Shown one piece after another: positions 7,385 to 12,990 of a DNA stretch of 16,700 bases. The DNA comes from an uncultured Clostridia bacterium. GTDB lineage: Bacteria; Bacillota; Clostridia; TANB77; CAG-508. The notes below the pieces were generated by a model. The model saw nothing but the letters and a program-made list of their open reading frames with translations. It was not told the origin of the DNA and made no database searches. The stretch lies in the NCBI GenBank assembly GCA_948505485.1, contig CAOPQH010000024.1, positions 1-16,700 of the forward strand. The letters run 5' to 3'. The position numbers and the translations under genes were made by a program. Each line of letters starts with the position of its first letter. The first letter of the stretch is position 1.

Positions 7385-7432
7385 ATTTTCCTCCCTTCTA
7401 TATATAAGCTCACTTCTCATAGTAAAATTATA
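7290..7432 (-). promoter_or_regulatory. Leader region: possible -10 element and long-range inverted repeat
   Basis: On the minus strand TATAAT at 7432-7427 could be a -10 element; a matching -35 is not clear. The transcript would begin just before AGAAGTGAGCT (7417-7407), which is perfectly complementary to AGCTCACTTCT (7300-7290) more than 100 nt downstream. Between the arms lies the 41-codon ORF. The arrangement suggests translation-dependent control of the HTH-DUF6075 operon. The repeat is certain; the mechanism is inferred. Confidence 0.45.
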
Positions 7433-7450
7433 GGCTCTTAAAAAATTTTT

Positions 7451-8074
7451 TTATTTTTTCTTGTAATTTTTTGAAATATTATTCATTGCTCTTTTTACAC
7501 TTTCTTCTATTGCACCTACAGTAGTACCATCTTGAACAGCAATTATTACAAGAGGAATTTCTAGTATTTTATTTTTAAAAAATCTATTGCTTTGTTTCTC
7601 TGATAGAATTGAATCAAGTAATAATTTTATTTCTTCTTTTTCTATTTCATTTAAAACTTCATCTTCAAGGCTATAATCAGTATGAATATTAGTTATATCT
7701 TCTTGATTAAAATATTTATCTATATGCCTAAAATTTTCATTTCTTACCTTATTTTTTTCATACCTCTGTGAATTATATAAACAATAATAAATATCTTTAT
7801 CTACTGTTTGTATCACATAAGTTCCTTCATTCTTATAGAATCCAACAGCATAAGTTGCGAATATTCTAATCATTGCTTCTTTTGAATTTTTTAATTTTTG
7901 TTTCAATTCACTATATTCTTTTTTGCTTATTTCAACACAATCTTCAAATCTAGTTCCAATGGCATAGTGCATATAATATTTTGCATAAAAATCATATTTA
8001 TTTGCTTCATCATAATTTGTTATTTTCTCTTTCGATTCCTCATATTTATTTATTTCTTTATAATTATTTTTCAT
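7451..8074 (-). CDS. Sigma-70 region 4-like regulatory protein (207 residues)
   Basis: The start chosen is ATG 8074, because GGAGG lies 8 bases upstream; an upstream TTG at 8092 would overlap that site. Residues about 145-207 resemble sigma region 4: a helix LLLDSILSEKQSNRFF, a helix-turn-helix-like IIAVQDGTTVGAIEESVKRA, then a basic end. The N-terminal part (about 15-130) includes TRFEDCVEISKKEYSELKQKL and an aromatic, mixed alpha/beta segment and is not recognised. Proteins of this kind, with a region-4-like end but no region 2, are common on conjugative elements and phages of Firmicutes and are thought to act in transcription of element genes. The stop is 20 bases before the -10 element of the next transcription unit. 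It may be co-transcribed with the 46-codon ORF upstream. Confidence 0.65.
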   Translation of the reverse strand: MKNNYKEINKYEESKEKITNYDEANKYDFYAKYYMHYAIGTRFEDCVEISKKEYSELKQKLKNSKEAMIRIFATYAVGFYKNEGTYVIQTVDKDIYYCLYNSQRYEKNKVRNENFRHIDKYFNQEDITNIHTDYSLEDEVLNEIEKEEIKLLLDSILSEKQSNRFFKNKILEIPLVIIAVQDGTTVGAIEESVKRAMNNISKNYKKK

Positions 8075-8110
8075 TTCTAAATCCTCCAACAATTAAATTT
8101 CTTTGAAAAT

Positions 8111-8251
8111 TCAACTGTTTAGAGGTGGAGATTTGTTTCTCACAAGTTTAGTAGAAGGTACAAAAAAATCATCTAAAATAGGGCAAAAAAATCCTATATA
8201 GATGAATCTATTTGTATCTATTAAGTTATCATTTCTAATTCCCCCTACCAT
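8111..8251 (-). CDS. Possible 46-residue small protein upstream of the sigma-like gene
   Basis: ATG 8251 has GGAG 8 bases upstream and opens MVGGIRNDNLIDTNRFIYIG followed by FFCPILDDFFVPSTKLVRNK and SPPLNS, ending with TGA at 8113-8111. The gene stops 36 bases before the sigma-like gene on the same strand. The ribosome binding site is inside the distal arm of a perfect 10-bp hairpin (8257-8296), so translation could be controlled by folding. I do not recognise the peptide. The alternative is a structured untranslated leader. Confidence 0.4.
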   Translation of the reverse strand: MVGGIRNDNLIDTNRFIYIGFFCPILDDFFVPSTKLVRNKSPPLNS

Positions 8252-8438
8252 TTACAACACTCCAGAATCTGTCCTTCATTTTTTTGTCTGGAGTGTGTCT
8301 ATAAAAAGCTTCTTCTGGAGTTAGGAGTTCTTAAAACTCAATTTACGGACACTATACTCTGGATTTCGTATTTTTGATTAAAATGGGGGAATAAAAAGAA
8401 AAATGGGTACAAAAAAAGATTTATTTTAAAAATAAAAA
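8252..8438 (-). promoter_or_regulatory. Structured leader with repeated CTCCAGA motifs
   Basis: ACACTCCAGA (8257-8266) and TCTGGAGTGT (8287-8296) form a perfect hairpin with a 20-nt loop. The same CTCCAGA/TCTGGAG core recurs at 8314-8321, and TCCAGAGT on the minus strand at about 8355-8362. Two extra ATG codons near the hairpin open only very short ORFs on the minus strand. TATAGT on the minus strand at about 8351-8356 is a weak -10 candidate. No larger gene is present between 8252 and 8523. The region could be an RNA leader or a protein binding array; nothing identifies an origin of transfer. Confidence 0.4.
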
Positions 8439-8460
8439 AAACTGTAGAATAAACTACAGT
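8439..8460 (-). terminator. Intrinsic terminator (second of a tandem pair)
   Basis: On the minus strand ACTGTAG-TTTATT-CTACAGT (8460-8441) is followed by eight Ts and ATTTTT. This is a textbook rho-independent terminator reading out of the operon that ends at 8523. Confidence 0.85.
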
Positions 8461-8478
8461 CTTAAACATTGAAATAAT

Positions 8479-8509
8479 AAAAGCCTAAATCATTTCCGTT
8501 TAGACTTTT
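8479..8509 (-). terminator. Intrinsic terminator directly after the Spo0E-like gene
   Basis: On the minus strand AAAAGTCTAAA (8509-8499) and TTTAGGCTTTT (8489-8479) pair over 11 positions with one G:U pair, followed by ATTATTTC. It lies 13 bases after the stop of the gene at 8523 and is backed up by the terminator at 8439-8460. Confidence 0.75.
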
Positions 8510-8522
8510 GATTCTTTTATAT

Positions 8523-9011
8523 TTAGTTTTGTTTTAACTTTTCTTTTATGATTTTATAGTATTTGTTTGAAATATCTGTATTGAATTTTAAATCTATATC
8601 TATATTACTGTTCTCTGATCCTTCTAAATTTTCAGCAACCATATTGTTACGATATAAAATTTGTTTTGCTATTTCATCATTACTGATGCCATTAGCTTTT
8701 AAGCAAGTATATAGATATACATTATTGCAATAACATTCCAATTCAAAGTCTGAAATATTTTCAGCTTGCTTTTTTACATCCTTTTTAATTTCGTTTATAA
8801 TTTCCCTTTTATAAGGATTATTTAGAATGTCATTATACTTATCTAATATTTTCTTTTGATTTTCATATTTTATATATTCTGCAATCAAATCATCTAATTC
8901 AACACTTATTTTGTAAATAACATCTCCATCTTTGTTATTTTCTATTGATGAATCTAATTCATTTCTTTTTTTTATAATTTTTTCATTTAATTCTCTTAAT
9001 TTCTCTGTCAT
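8523..9011 (-). CDS. Protein with a Spo0E-like aspartyl-phosphate phosphatase domain
   Basis: The first 50 residues fit the Spo0E family: LNEKIIKKRNELDSS, a short linker, then ISVELDDLIAEYIKYE. The family signature is a two-helix hairpin with an S-x-ELD-x-LI-x-x-Y motif, which removes phosphate from Spo0A~P or other response regulators. Spo0E proteins are usually only about 50-90 residues. Here a further 110 residues follow (about 53-162), helical and acidic, with an ELECYCNNVYLYTCLKANGI segment and a lysine-rich end, and these are not recognised. If active, it would dampen host Spo0A signalling and so couple the element to sporulation or biofilm decisions; this is inference. ATG 9011 is preceded by GGAGAAAAT. 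Last gene of a three-gene operon, followed by two terminators. Long coiled coils can imitate this motif, so confidence is moderate. Confidence 0.55.
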   Translation of the reverse strand: MTEKLRELNEKIIKKRNELDSSIENNKDGDVIYKISVELDDLIAEYIKYENQKKILDKYNDILNNPYKREIINEIKKDVKKQAENISDFELECYCNNVYLYTCLKANGISNDEIAKQILYRNNMVAENLEGSENSNIDIDLKFNTDISNKYYKIIKEKLKQN

Positions 9012-9053
9012 ATTTTCTCCATTTCATACTAATATTTATTTTTATATGATTTC

Positions 9054-9734
9054 TTATAAGGATTTTAGATTTGTTTGTTTTATAATTTTTCTTATTGTTT
9101 CTATTTGTTCATCTGGTAATCTTACTATCTTTAGTTTAATATTATTTATTGATTGTCTAATATTTGATGAAGTACAATTTTGTAATTCTGCTATTTTAGA
9201 AGCATTATGGATTCTTTTTTGTTTTTTGTCTAAACCATAATATAAAACAAATCGTTCTTTTTGCATATCTGTAGCATCTTTCATATTTATTACAATTTCA
9301 AGTATTTTCTGTTTTTTATTATCTGTAAGTATATCTTTTTCTAATAAATACATTAGTTTATTTCTGATATGCTGCTTTTCTTTAAGCCATATATCTTTAA
9401 AAGTTTTTCTTCGATAGTTGCCTTCTAACATTTCTTCATATTTTTTATCAATTTCACTAAATCTATTAGAAAGATAATCAAATTCCTTTTTAGTAACACC
9501 ATATTTTAGTGGTTTTATATATCTTTGTTCTCTATCAGCATCATAATTACTATAATATATTCCTAAATCTTCTTTTACATCTTCATATCTACTTTGTGTA
9601 TAAAATCCATCTTCTATATTCACTTCTAACTTTTCTATTATAGCCAGGTCTTTATTAGTTAATTCCTTTTTCAAATCAATAATTTTAGACTCTAAATAAT
9701 TATCGCAATATTCTTCAAATAACATTTCCTCCAT
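9054..9734 (-). CDS. Sigma region 4-like HTH protein with an N-terminal domain shared with its neighbour
   Basis: The C-terminal part (about 155-210) looks like sigma region 4: MQKERFVLYYGLDKKQKRIH followed by ASKIAELQNCTSSNIRQSIN and NIKLKIVRL, a helix-turn-helix in the position and spacing typical of the domain that contacts the -35 element. The N-terminal part (about 18-102) is clearly related to the next protein upstream (103 residues): both have the pattern DLKKELT-x-x-x-L-x-IIEKL, a YT-x-x-x-Y-E segment, and KKEF with SEIDKKYEEM. The middle (103-150) is basic and helical. The likely role is DNA binding or transcription control of element genes. The start is uncertain: the ATG at 9734 has AGGG almost touching it, and an ATG at 9725 follows GGAGGAA closely. 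Second gene of the operon from 10064. Confidence 0.65.
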   Translation of the reverse strand: MEEMLFEEYCDNYLESKIIDLKKELTNKDLAIIEKLEVNIEDGFYTQSRYEDVKEDLGIYYSNYDADREQRYIKPLKYGVTKKEFDYLSNRFSEIDKKYEEMLEGNYRRKTFKDIWLKEKQHIRNKLMYLLEKDILTDNKKQKILEIVINMKDATDMQKERFVLYYGLDKKQKRIHNASKIAELQNCTSSNIRQSINNIKLKIVRLPDEQIETIRKIIKQTNLKSL

Positions 9735-9752
9735 CCCTATCTACTTTAGTTT

Positions 9753-10064
9753 TTACATATTTTCGTCTATTTCATCAATCCTTTTTATAAGTTCTTCAAA
9801 CTCCTCCTTATCCACATTTTTTTCATCAAGTGATTTTGGAGTATATTCCTCCTCATCATCTTGTATGTATTCTGATAATGCACCTTTTAAACACTCATAG
9901 TCATATTCTGTATATATCTTGTCTTTTACCTCTATTCCTAATTTCTTTATTATCTCTAACTGATTATCAGTTAATTCTTTTCTTATATCAATCATTGGAT
10001 TATTATGATATTTATAATCCCAGTTTTCAATATCCATTTTTTTCATTTTTCCTTTCTTTTCCAT
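9753..10064 (-). CDS. Short paralogue of the neighbouring protein, lacking the HTH domain
   Basis: Residues about 24-103 (IDIRKELTDNQLEIIKKL, KIYTEYDYECLKGAL, VDKEEFEELIKRIDEIDENM) align along their length with residues 18-102 of the protein encoded just downstream, but the sigma region 4-like part is absent. This suggests a tandem duplication followed by loss, or a partner that carries only the shared interaction domain. The protein is acidic. The start is uncertain among ATG codons at 10064, 10046 and 10037; AAAGGA lies between them and best suits 10037. It is first in the operon ending at 8523 and diverges from the XRE gene at 10153. Confidence 0.65.
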   Translation of the reverse strand: MEKKGKMKKMDIENWDYKYHNNPMIDIRKELTDNQLEIIKKLGIEVKDKIYTEYDYECLKGALSEYIQDDEEEYTPKSLDEKNVDKEEFEELIKRIDEIDENM

Positions 10065-10152
10065 TCTTGCTAACTGGTACGCAACACATAGGACAAAAAA
10101 ATATTATATTATTATTTTGTTTATTTTAGTTAAGGGGTGGAATAATAATATA

Positions 10153-10410
10153 ATGAAAACCAAAAATTTAAATGGTCATCAAAACATTGTTGGCTCTAAT
10201 ATAAAAAAGTATAGAGAATTAAAAGGTTTATCTCAAAGAGAATTAGCTGATAAAGTTGCACTTCTAGGAGTCACTCTTTATAATTCTGATATATCTCATA
10301 TAGAGAATCATACTTTATTTGTTAGAGATTATGAGCAAAAAGCAATTTGTAAAGTTCTAGGTATCAAAGAACAACAATTATTTGAGAATACTGACCAATA
10401 TTTTAATTAA
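10153..10410 (+). CDS. XRE-family helix-turn-helix regulator (85 residues)
   Basis: The start is set at ATG 10153, since AAGGGGTGG lies 12 bases upstream; an in-frame ATG at 10117 would precede this ribosome binding site. The protein is a single Cro/C1-type HTH: NIKKYRELKGLSQRELADKV, a loop, then LYNSDISHIENHTLFVRDYE with the recognition helix, and a closing KVLGIKEQQLFE. It would act as a dimeric repressor. It faces away from the operon starting at 10064, and the 88-bp gap between them probably holds promoters for both, so control of that operon is plausible. It is the only plus-strand gene in the element. A strong terminator follows. Confidence 0.85.
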   Translation: MKTKNLNGHQNIVGSNIKKYRELKGLSQRELADKVALLGVTLYNSDISHIENHTLFVRDYEQKAICKVLGIKEQQLFENTDQYFN

Positions 10411-10450
10411 ACAAATTTCTATTACTTTTGTAGTAGTTATTTGTTTTTTA
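10409..10450 (+). terminator. Intrinsic terminator of the plus-strand XRE gene
   Basis: AAACAAAT (10409-10416) pairs with ATTTGTTT (10439-10446), with an inner CTATTAC/GTAGTAG stem (one G:U), followed by TTTTTTATTTT. It separates this gene from the convergent gene at 11024-10497. Confidence 0.8.
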
Positions 10451-10496
10451 TTTTGGCATTTTGATATGTAGTACACATCAGTTACTGCAAAAAAAT

Positions 10497-11024
10497 TTAA
10501 TATTTTTTCTTTGGTATTAAAATAATCATATCTTCTTTAATACAAACTTTTAACTTATCATTTTCTACAATTCCAATTTTCTTTCTTATATCATTCCAGA
10601 TTAAAATATTTCCAAACTCATCTATTGTAGTTATATTATGATTATCTCCAAAGTCAAGATTGCTTATTTGCACTTTTACCTCATACTTATTTTCTATAAT
10701 CATTTTTGTTTCTCTTGTTGCACTTTTCTTAACATCTAGTTTTTTAATAATGATATTTCTACCACTAGCATATACATCTAATTTATATCCTGTTTTTATA
10801 TTCATCTTATTCATAATACTTTGTGCCAATCGTATTCTGCCTATTCCATCAAGTATTACTTCATTTTCATTTTGTGTTTTCTCCTTTTTAGGATGTGGTA
10901 TTACTAATCTAGCATTATCATTTACCTTTTCGTAAACATCTTTTCCAATTACAATAATTTTATCTCTGTTTACCTTTTCATAGATATTATTTTCAAGCAT
11001 AACAATTTCTCTTGTTTTTTCCAT
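10497..11024 (-). CDS. Double AbrB/SpoVT-type transcription regulator
   Basis: Two swapped-hairpin AbrB-like units are visible in one 175-residue chain. The first (about 57-95) reads VILDGIGRIRLAQSIMNKM, then IKTGYKLDVYASGRNIIIKK. The second (about 131-173) reads TTIDEFGNILIWNDIRKKIG, then VENDKLKVCIKEDMIILIPK. Each has the family pattern of D-x-x-G-R/N-hydrophobic, a basic helix, then a beta-strand pair. AbrB proteins bind A/T-rich DNA as dimers or tetramers and act as transition-state or addiction-type regulators. Having two copies in one chain would make a pseudo-dimer. The N-terminal 45 residues (EIVMLENNIYEKVN, DVYEKVN repeat) are not recognised. ATG 11024 follows AGAGGA. Upstream, 11101-11113 resembles the motif repeated at 11425-12125, which may be a shared operator. 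Confidence 0.75.
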   Translation of the reverse strand: MEKTREIVMLENNIYEKVNRDKIIVIGKDVYEKVNDNARLVIPHPKKEKTQNENEVILDGIGRIRLAQSIMNKMNIKTGYKLDVYASGRNIIIKKLDVKKSATRETKMIIENKYEVKVQISNLDFGDNHNITTIDEFGNILIWNDIRKKIGIVENDKLKVCIKEDMIILIPKKKY

Positions 11025-11185
11025 AACAAAATCCTCTCTTTCACTTATTTTGTAAACCTTTTATAAAGTTTATTTTAAAAAATATTTTGTTACATTTATT
11101 ACTACATATAAGGCATATTTATTAGTTGCTTTTTGTTAATTTTCTCTTTCTATACAACCTCCTCTTTTCAAGATTATCATATTAT
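11025..11185. other. Short intergenic region upstream of the AbrB-like gene
   Basis: No ORF with a usable ribosome binding site is present. The near-palindrome TAAACCTTTTATAAAGTTTA (11051-11070) lies about 30 bases upstream of the AbrB-like start and includes a TATAAA that could be its -10. GGAGG on the minus strand at about 11158-11163 is not followed by a start codon at a normal distance. Confidence 0.3.
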
Positions 11186-11371
11186 CTATTTCTCATTTAT
11201 TATTTTTTCTAATTGTTCCACATATTTCTCCCATTTCGTTAAATCATCTTTATCTACTAAATAGCAATATAGTTGTTTTCTTTCCTCTGCAAACTTTTTA
11301 TATTCCTTTTTGGTCTTTTCCAATAGAAGTATAGTTCTTTTATTTAGTTCTTCTATTTTGCTATTTTTCAA
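11186..11371 (-). CDS. Small coiled-coil protein of 61 residues, TTG start
   Basis: The frame is open further upstream, but the start is placed at TTG 11371 because GGAGGG lies 7 bases before it and a strong promoter at 11403-11430 would begin transcription near 11396, after the longer frame's ATG codons. The protein (start LKNSKIEELNKRTILLLEKT) is almost entirely charged helix with heptad-like leucines, ending in WEKYVEQLEKIINEK. It probably dimerises. There is no membrane segment and no known family. It sits between two regulator genes on the same strand. Confidence 0.6.
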   Translation of the reverse strand: MKNSKIEELNKRTILLLEKTKKEYKKFAEERKQLYCYLVDKDDLTKWEKYVEQLEKIINEK

Positions 11372-11402
11372 CTTTGTTCCCTCCAATATGATTACGATAT
11401 AC

Positions 11403-11430
11403 ATTATATAACATTTTTTTATCCAGTCAA
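11403..11430 (-). promoter_or_regulatory. Promoter of the 61-residue gene, with operator-like repeat over the -35
   Basis: On the minus strand TTGACT (11430-11425) and TATAAT (11408-11403) are 16 bp apart. The -35 lies in a copy of a motif (AGTCAACTCCTAGATA, 11425-11440) that recurs at 12055-12070. This suggests control by one of the neighbouring regulators. Confidence 0.7.
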
Positions 11431-11510
11431 CTCCTAGATATTGGAAATTTGTTTTTAGTTCAGTAATACCAATGTAAAAAAAATTTTCCGACAAAATTCT
11501 ACAAAATAAA

Positions 11511-11537
11511 AAGAAAGCCAATTTTCGTTAGCTTTCT
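11511..11537 (-). terminator. Intrinsic terminator after the XRE regulator
   Basis: On the minus strand AGAAAGCTAA (11537-11528) pairs with TTGGCTTTCT (11521-11512), including a G:U pair, around a CGAAAA loop and runs into TTTTATTTTG. It lies 31 bases after the stop of the gene at 11568. Confidence 0.8.
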
Positions 11538-11567
11538 CAATACATCTACTTATCAAAAATATTCTCA

Positions 11568-11903
11568 TTATAGATTCTTCAAAACTTCTACAATTTGGAA
11601 TAATGCTTCTATTTTACTAGACTCTAGATCGCTGATTTTCTCACTAATCTCTATCTTTTTCTTTAATGTTGGATTAGTGATAAAGTCCTTATATAAAATG
11701 TTAGGTGCAATTTCTAAATAGTTCATAAAATCTATATCGGTCTTTTTGCTTGTACCATCTTTTCCAGTTTCAATTTGAGAGATAGTTTTTGTAGATTTAG
11801 TTAGTTCTTCAGCAAATTTTTCTTGTGTTATATTGTTCTTTAGTCTATATTCTTGAAAAATTGCTCCAAGGCTTTTGTTAATTTGCTCATTTGAAGTTTC
11901 CAT
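11568..11903 (-). CDS. XRE-family transcriptional regulator (111 residues)
   Basis: An N-terminal Cro/C1-type HTH covers about residues 10-70: IFQEYRLKNNITQEKFAEEL, then TKSTKTISQIETGKDGTSKK with the recognition helix, and LEIAPNILYKDF. The C-terminal part (75-111) is a leucine-rich helix suited to dimerisation. ATG 11903 has AGGAGGT upstream. The promoter -10 (TATAAT, 11929-11924) lies inside a perfect palindrome (11926-11950), so autorepression is likely. It may also control neighbours through the GTAGT/ACTAC motifs on both sides. It has its own terminator. Confidence 0.85.
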   Translation of the reverse strand: METSNEQINKSLGAIFQEYRLKNNITQEKFAEELTKSTKTISQIETGKDGTSKKTDIDFMNYLEIAPNILYKDFITNPTLKKKIEISEKISDLESSKIEALFQIVEVLKNL

Positions 11904-11923
11904 ACCTACCTCCTTTTTTTCTT

Positions 11924-11950
11924 ATTATATTGAATTTGCGATTCAATATA
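11924..11950 (-). promoter_or_regulatory. Promoter -10 with perfect palindromic operator
   Basis: TATATTGAAT (11926-11935) and ATTCAATATA (11941-11950) are perfect inverted arms around TTGCG. The minus-strand TATAAT (11929-11924) overlaps one arm, about 20 bases before the ribosome binding site and start of the XRE gene. The -35 is not clear (TGTATA at 17-bp spacing). Confidence 0.65.
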
Positions 11951-11959
11951 CACAATGCA

Positions 11960-12124
11960 CCAACTACATAATGTTCTGGTGTTTTGTTTAGAAAAAAAGA
12001 AGTATTTTGTTGAAAAATAAGTATTTTTGTTTTAATGTTGATTATTTTTTATATGTAGTCAACTACTAGATATAAGGATTTTATTTGTAAATTTTAGCAA
12101 AAATAATCCAGTCATCAACTACAT
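11960..12124. repeat. Spaced copies of a GTAGTTGA/TCAACTAC motif
   Basis: CCAACTACAT (11960-11969), GTAGTCAACTAC (12055-12066, itself an imperfect palindrome) and TCAACTACAT (12115-12124) lie in the gap between the XRE gene and the deformylase. Related copies are at 11425-11440, 11101-11113 and, as ATGTAGTACACAT, at 10465-10477. All are in non-coding DNA near regulator genes, which suggests binding sites of one local regulator. Otherwise this gap (11951-12149) holds no gene. Confidence 0.45.
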
Positions 12125-12149
12125 ATTTTTCATATTGTAATTCATAGAA

Positions 12150-12614
12150 CTAATTTTTATAAAAATTGATATATTCTATAATTTTACTCGTAAATACGAT
12201 TCCATTCAAATGATCAATTTCGTGTGATAAGCATTGTGCTAATATGCCTTTACCTTTAATTACAATTTTCTCTCCATTTTCATTTAATGCTTCAACTTCA
12301 ATTTTTATTGGTCTTTTTACTTTTCCCCAAACATCTGGAAAACTCAAACATCCCTCATCAACAATTTGCTCTCCTTCTTCTTTTATAATTTTAGGATTGA
12401 CAAGTTTTAATAGTCCTTCTCCAACATCAATAACTACTAATTGTTTTAATATTCCAACTTGACAAGCAGATAATCCTCCTCCACATTCAGTATTATACAT
12501 AGTTTCTACCATATCATCTAATATTAACTTTATTTTATTATCTACTTTTTCTACTATTTTGCTTTTTTTTCTTAATATTTCATCATCAAATGTTCTAATT
12601 TTTCTTATTGCCAT
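12150..12614 (-). CDS. def: Peptide deformylase carried on the element
   Basis: This metalloenzyme removes the formyl group from the initiator methionine of new proteins in the cytoplasm. The three family motifs are all present: GGGLSACQ (45-52; the usual form is G-x-GLAA-x-Q, here Ala is Ser), EGCLS (87-91) with the metal ligand Cys89, and HEIDH (131-135) with ligands His131 and His135 and catalytic Glu132. At 154 residues it is of normal length for a short bacterial deformylase and looks active. The start overlaps the stop of the upstream XRE gene by 20 bases, so the two are translationally coupled. A chromosomal copy of def is normally essential and usually sits with fmt or priA, so this is probably an extra copy. 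Accessory deformylases can tolerate inhibitors of the main enzyme; that is inferred here. Confidence 0.93.
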   Translation of the reverse strand: MAIRKIRTFDDEILRKKSKIVEKVDNKIKLILDDMVETMYNTECGGGLSACQVGILKQLVVIDVGEGLLKLVNPKIIKEEGEQIVDEGCLSFPDVWGKVKRPIKIEVEALNENGEKIVIKGKGILAQCLSHEIDHLNGIVFTSKIIEYINFYKN

Positions 12615-12849
12615 TTTTAATCCTCCTACTTGATTCTGCTCTCGATTTTCTCACACTTTCATTAAATAAAAAGACTTCTTCTATTTTTTTATGAAATACC
12701 TGTGCTATATCATAAGCCAACCAAATAGATGGCTCTGTTTCTTCCTTTTCAATATCAATAATAGCTTGTCTTGATGTTCCTACCATATTTCCTAATTGTT
12801 CTTGAGTAAGTCCAAGTTTTTCTCTCAATTCTTTTACTCTATTTTTCAT
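12595..12849 (-). CDS. XRE-family regulator coupled to the deformylase gene
   Basis: The 84-residue protein has a Cro/C1 HTH over residues 1-65: VKELREKLGLTQEQLGNMVG, then SRQAIIDIEKEETEPSIWLA and YDIAQVFHKKIEEVF. A basic tail (VRKSRAESSRRIKNGNKKN) follows, encoded in part by the sequence overlapping the deformylase start. It resembles the small YozG-like regulators often found beside single effector genes. ATG 12849 follows AGGAGGC. The promoter just upstream carries a perfect palindrome (12860-12875), so it is probably autorepressed and thereby controls the deformylase. Confidence 0.88.
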   Translation of the reverse strand: MKNRVKELREKLGLTQEQLGNMVGTSRQAIIDIEKEETEPSIWLAYDIAQVFHKKIEEVFLFNESVRKSRAESSRRIKNGNKKN

Positions 12850-12859
12850 TTTGCCTCCT

Positions 12860-12907
12860 GTAAGGTTTACCTTACATTATAATACTACTTTTGTTTTTTC
12901 TTGTCAA
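12860..12907 (-). promoter_or_regulatory. Promoter and operator of the XRE-deformylase pair
   Basis: On the minus strand TTGACA (12907-12902) and TATTAT (12884-12879) are 17 bp apart; an overlapping TATAAT (12881-12876) gives 20 bp. Immediately downstream is the perfect inverted repeat GTAAGG-TAAA-CCTTAC (12875-12860), placed over the transcription start as in simple repression. Confidence 0.75.
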
Positions 12908-12910
12908 TAA

Positions 12911-12943
12911 AAAATAGCAGTATTTTGTAAATACTACTATTTT
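12911..12943 (-). terminator. Intrinsic terminator of the AAA-VWA operon
   Basis: On the minus strand AAAATAG-T-AGTATTT (12943-12929) pairs with AAATACT-G-CTATTTT (12925-12911) around a 3-nt loop, with one internal mismatch, and runs into TTATTG. It separates this operon from the promoter at 12860-12907. Confidence 0.7.
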
Positions 12944-12990
12944 ATAAATTGTAAGTTGTCGAGATGATTATAACACAAAATATATCCATA

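Noticed and set aside
8252..8438. Repeat-rich gap as an origin of transfer
   Set aside because: No relaxase gene or recognisable nic site lies nearby; the repeats are equally consistent with an RNA leader.
9830..10129. Plus-strand ORF of 99 codons
   Set aside because: It lies opposite the 103-residue gene and would run through the divergent promoter region; no ribosome binding site.
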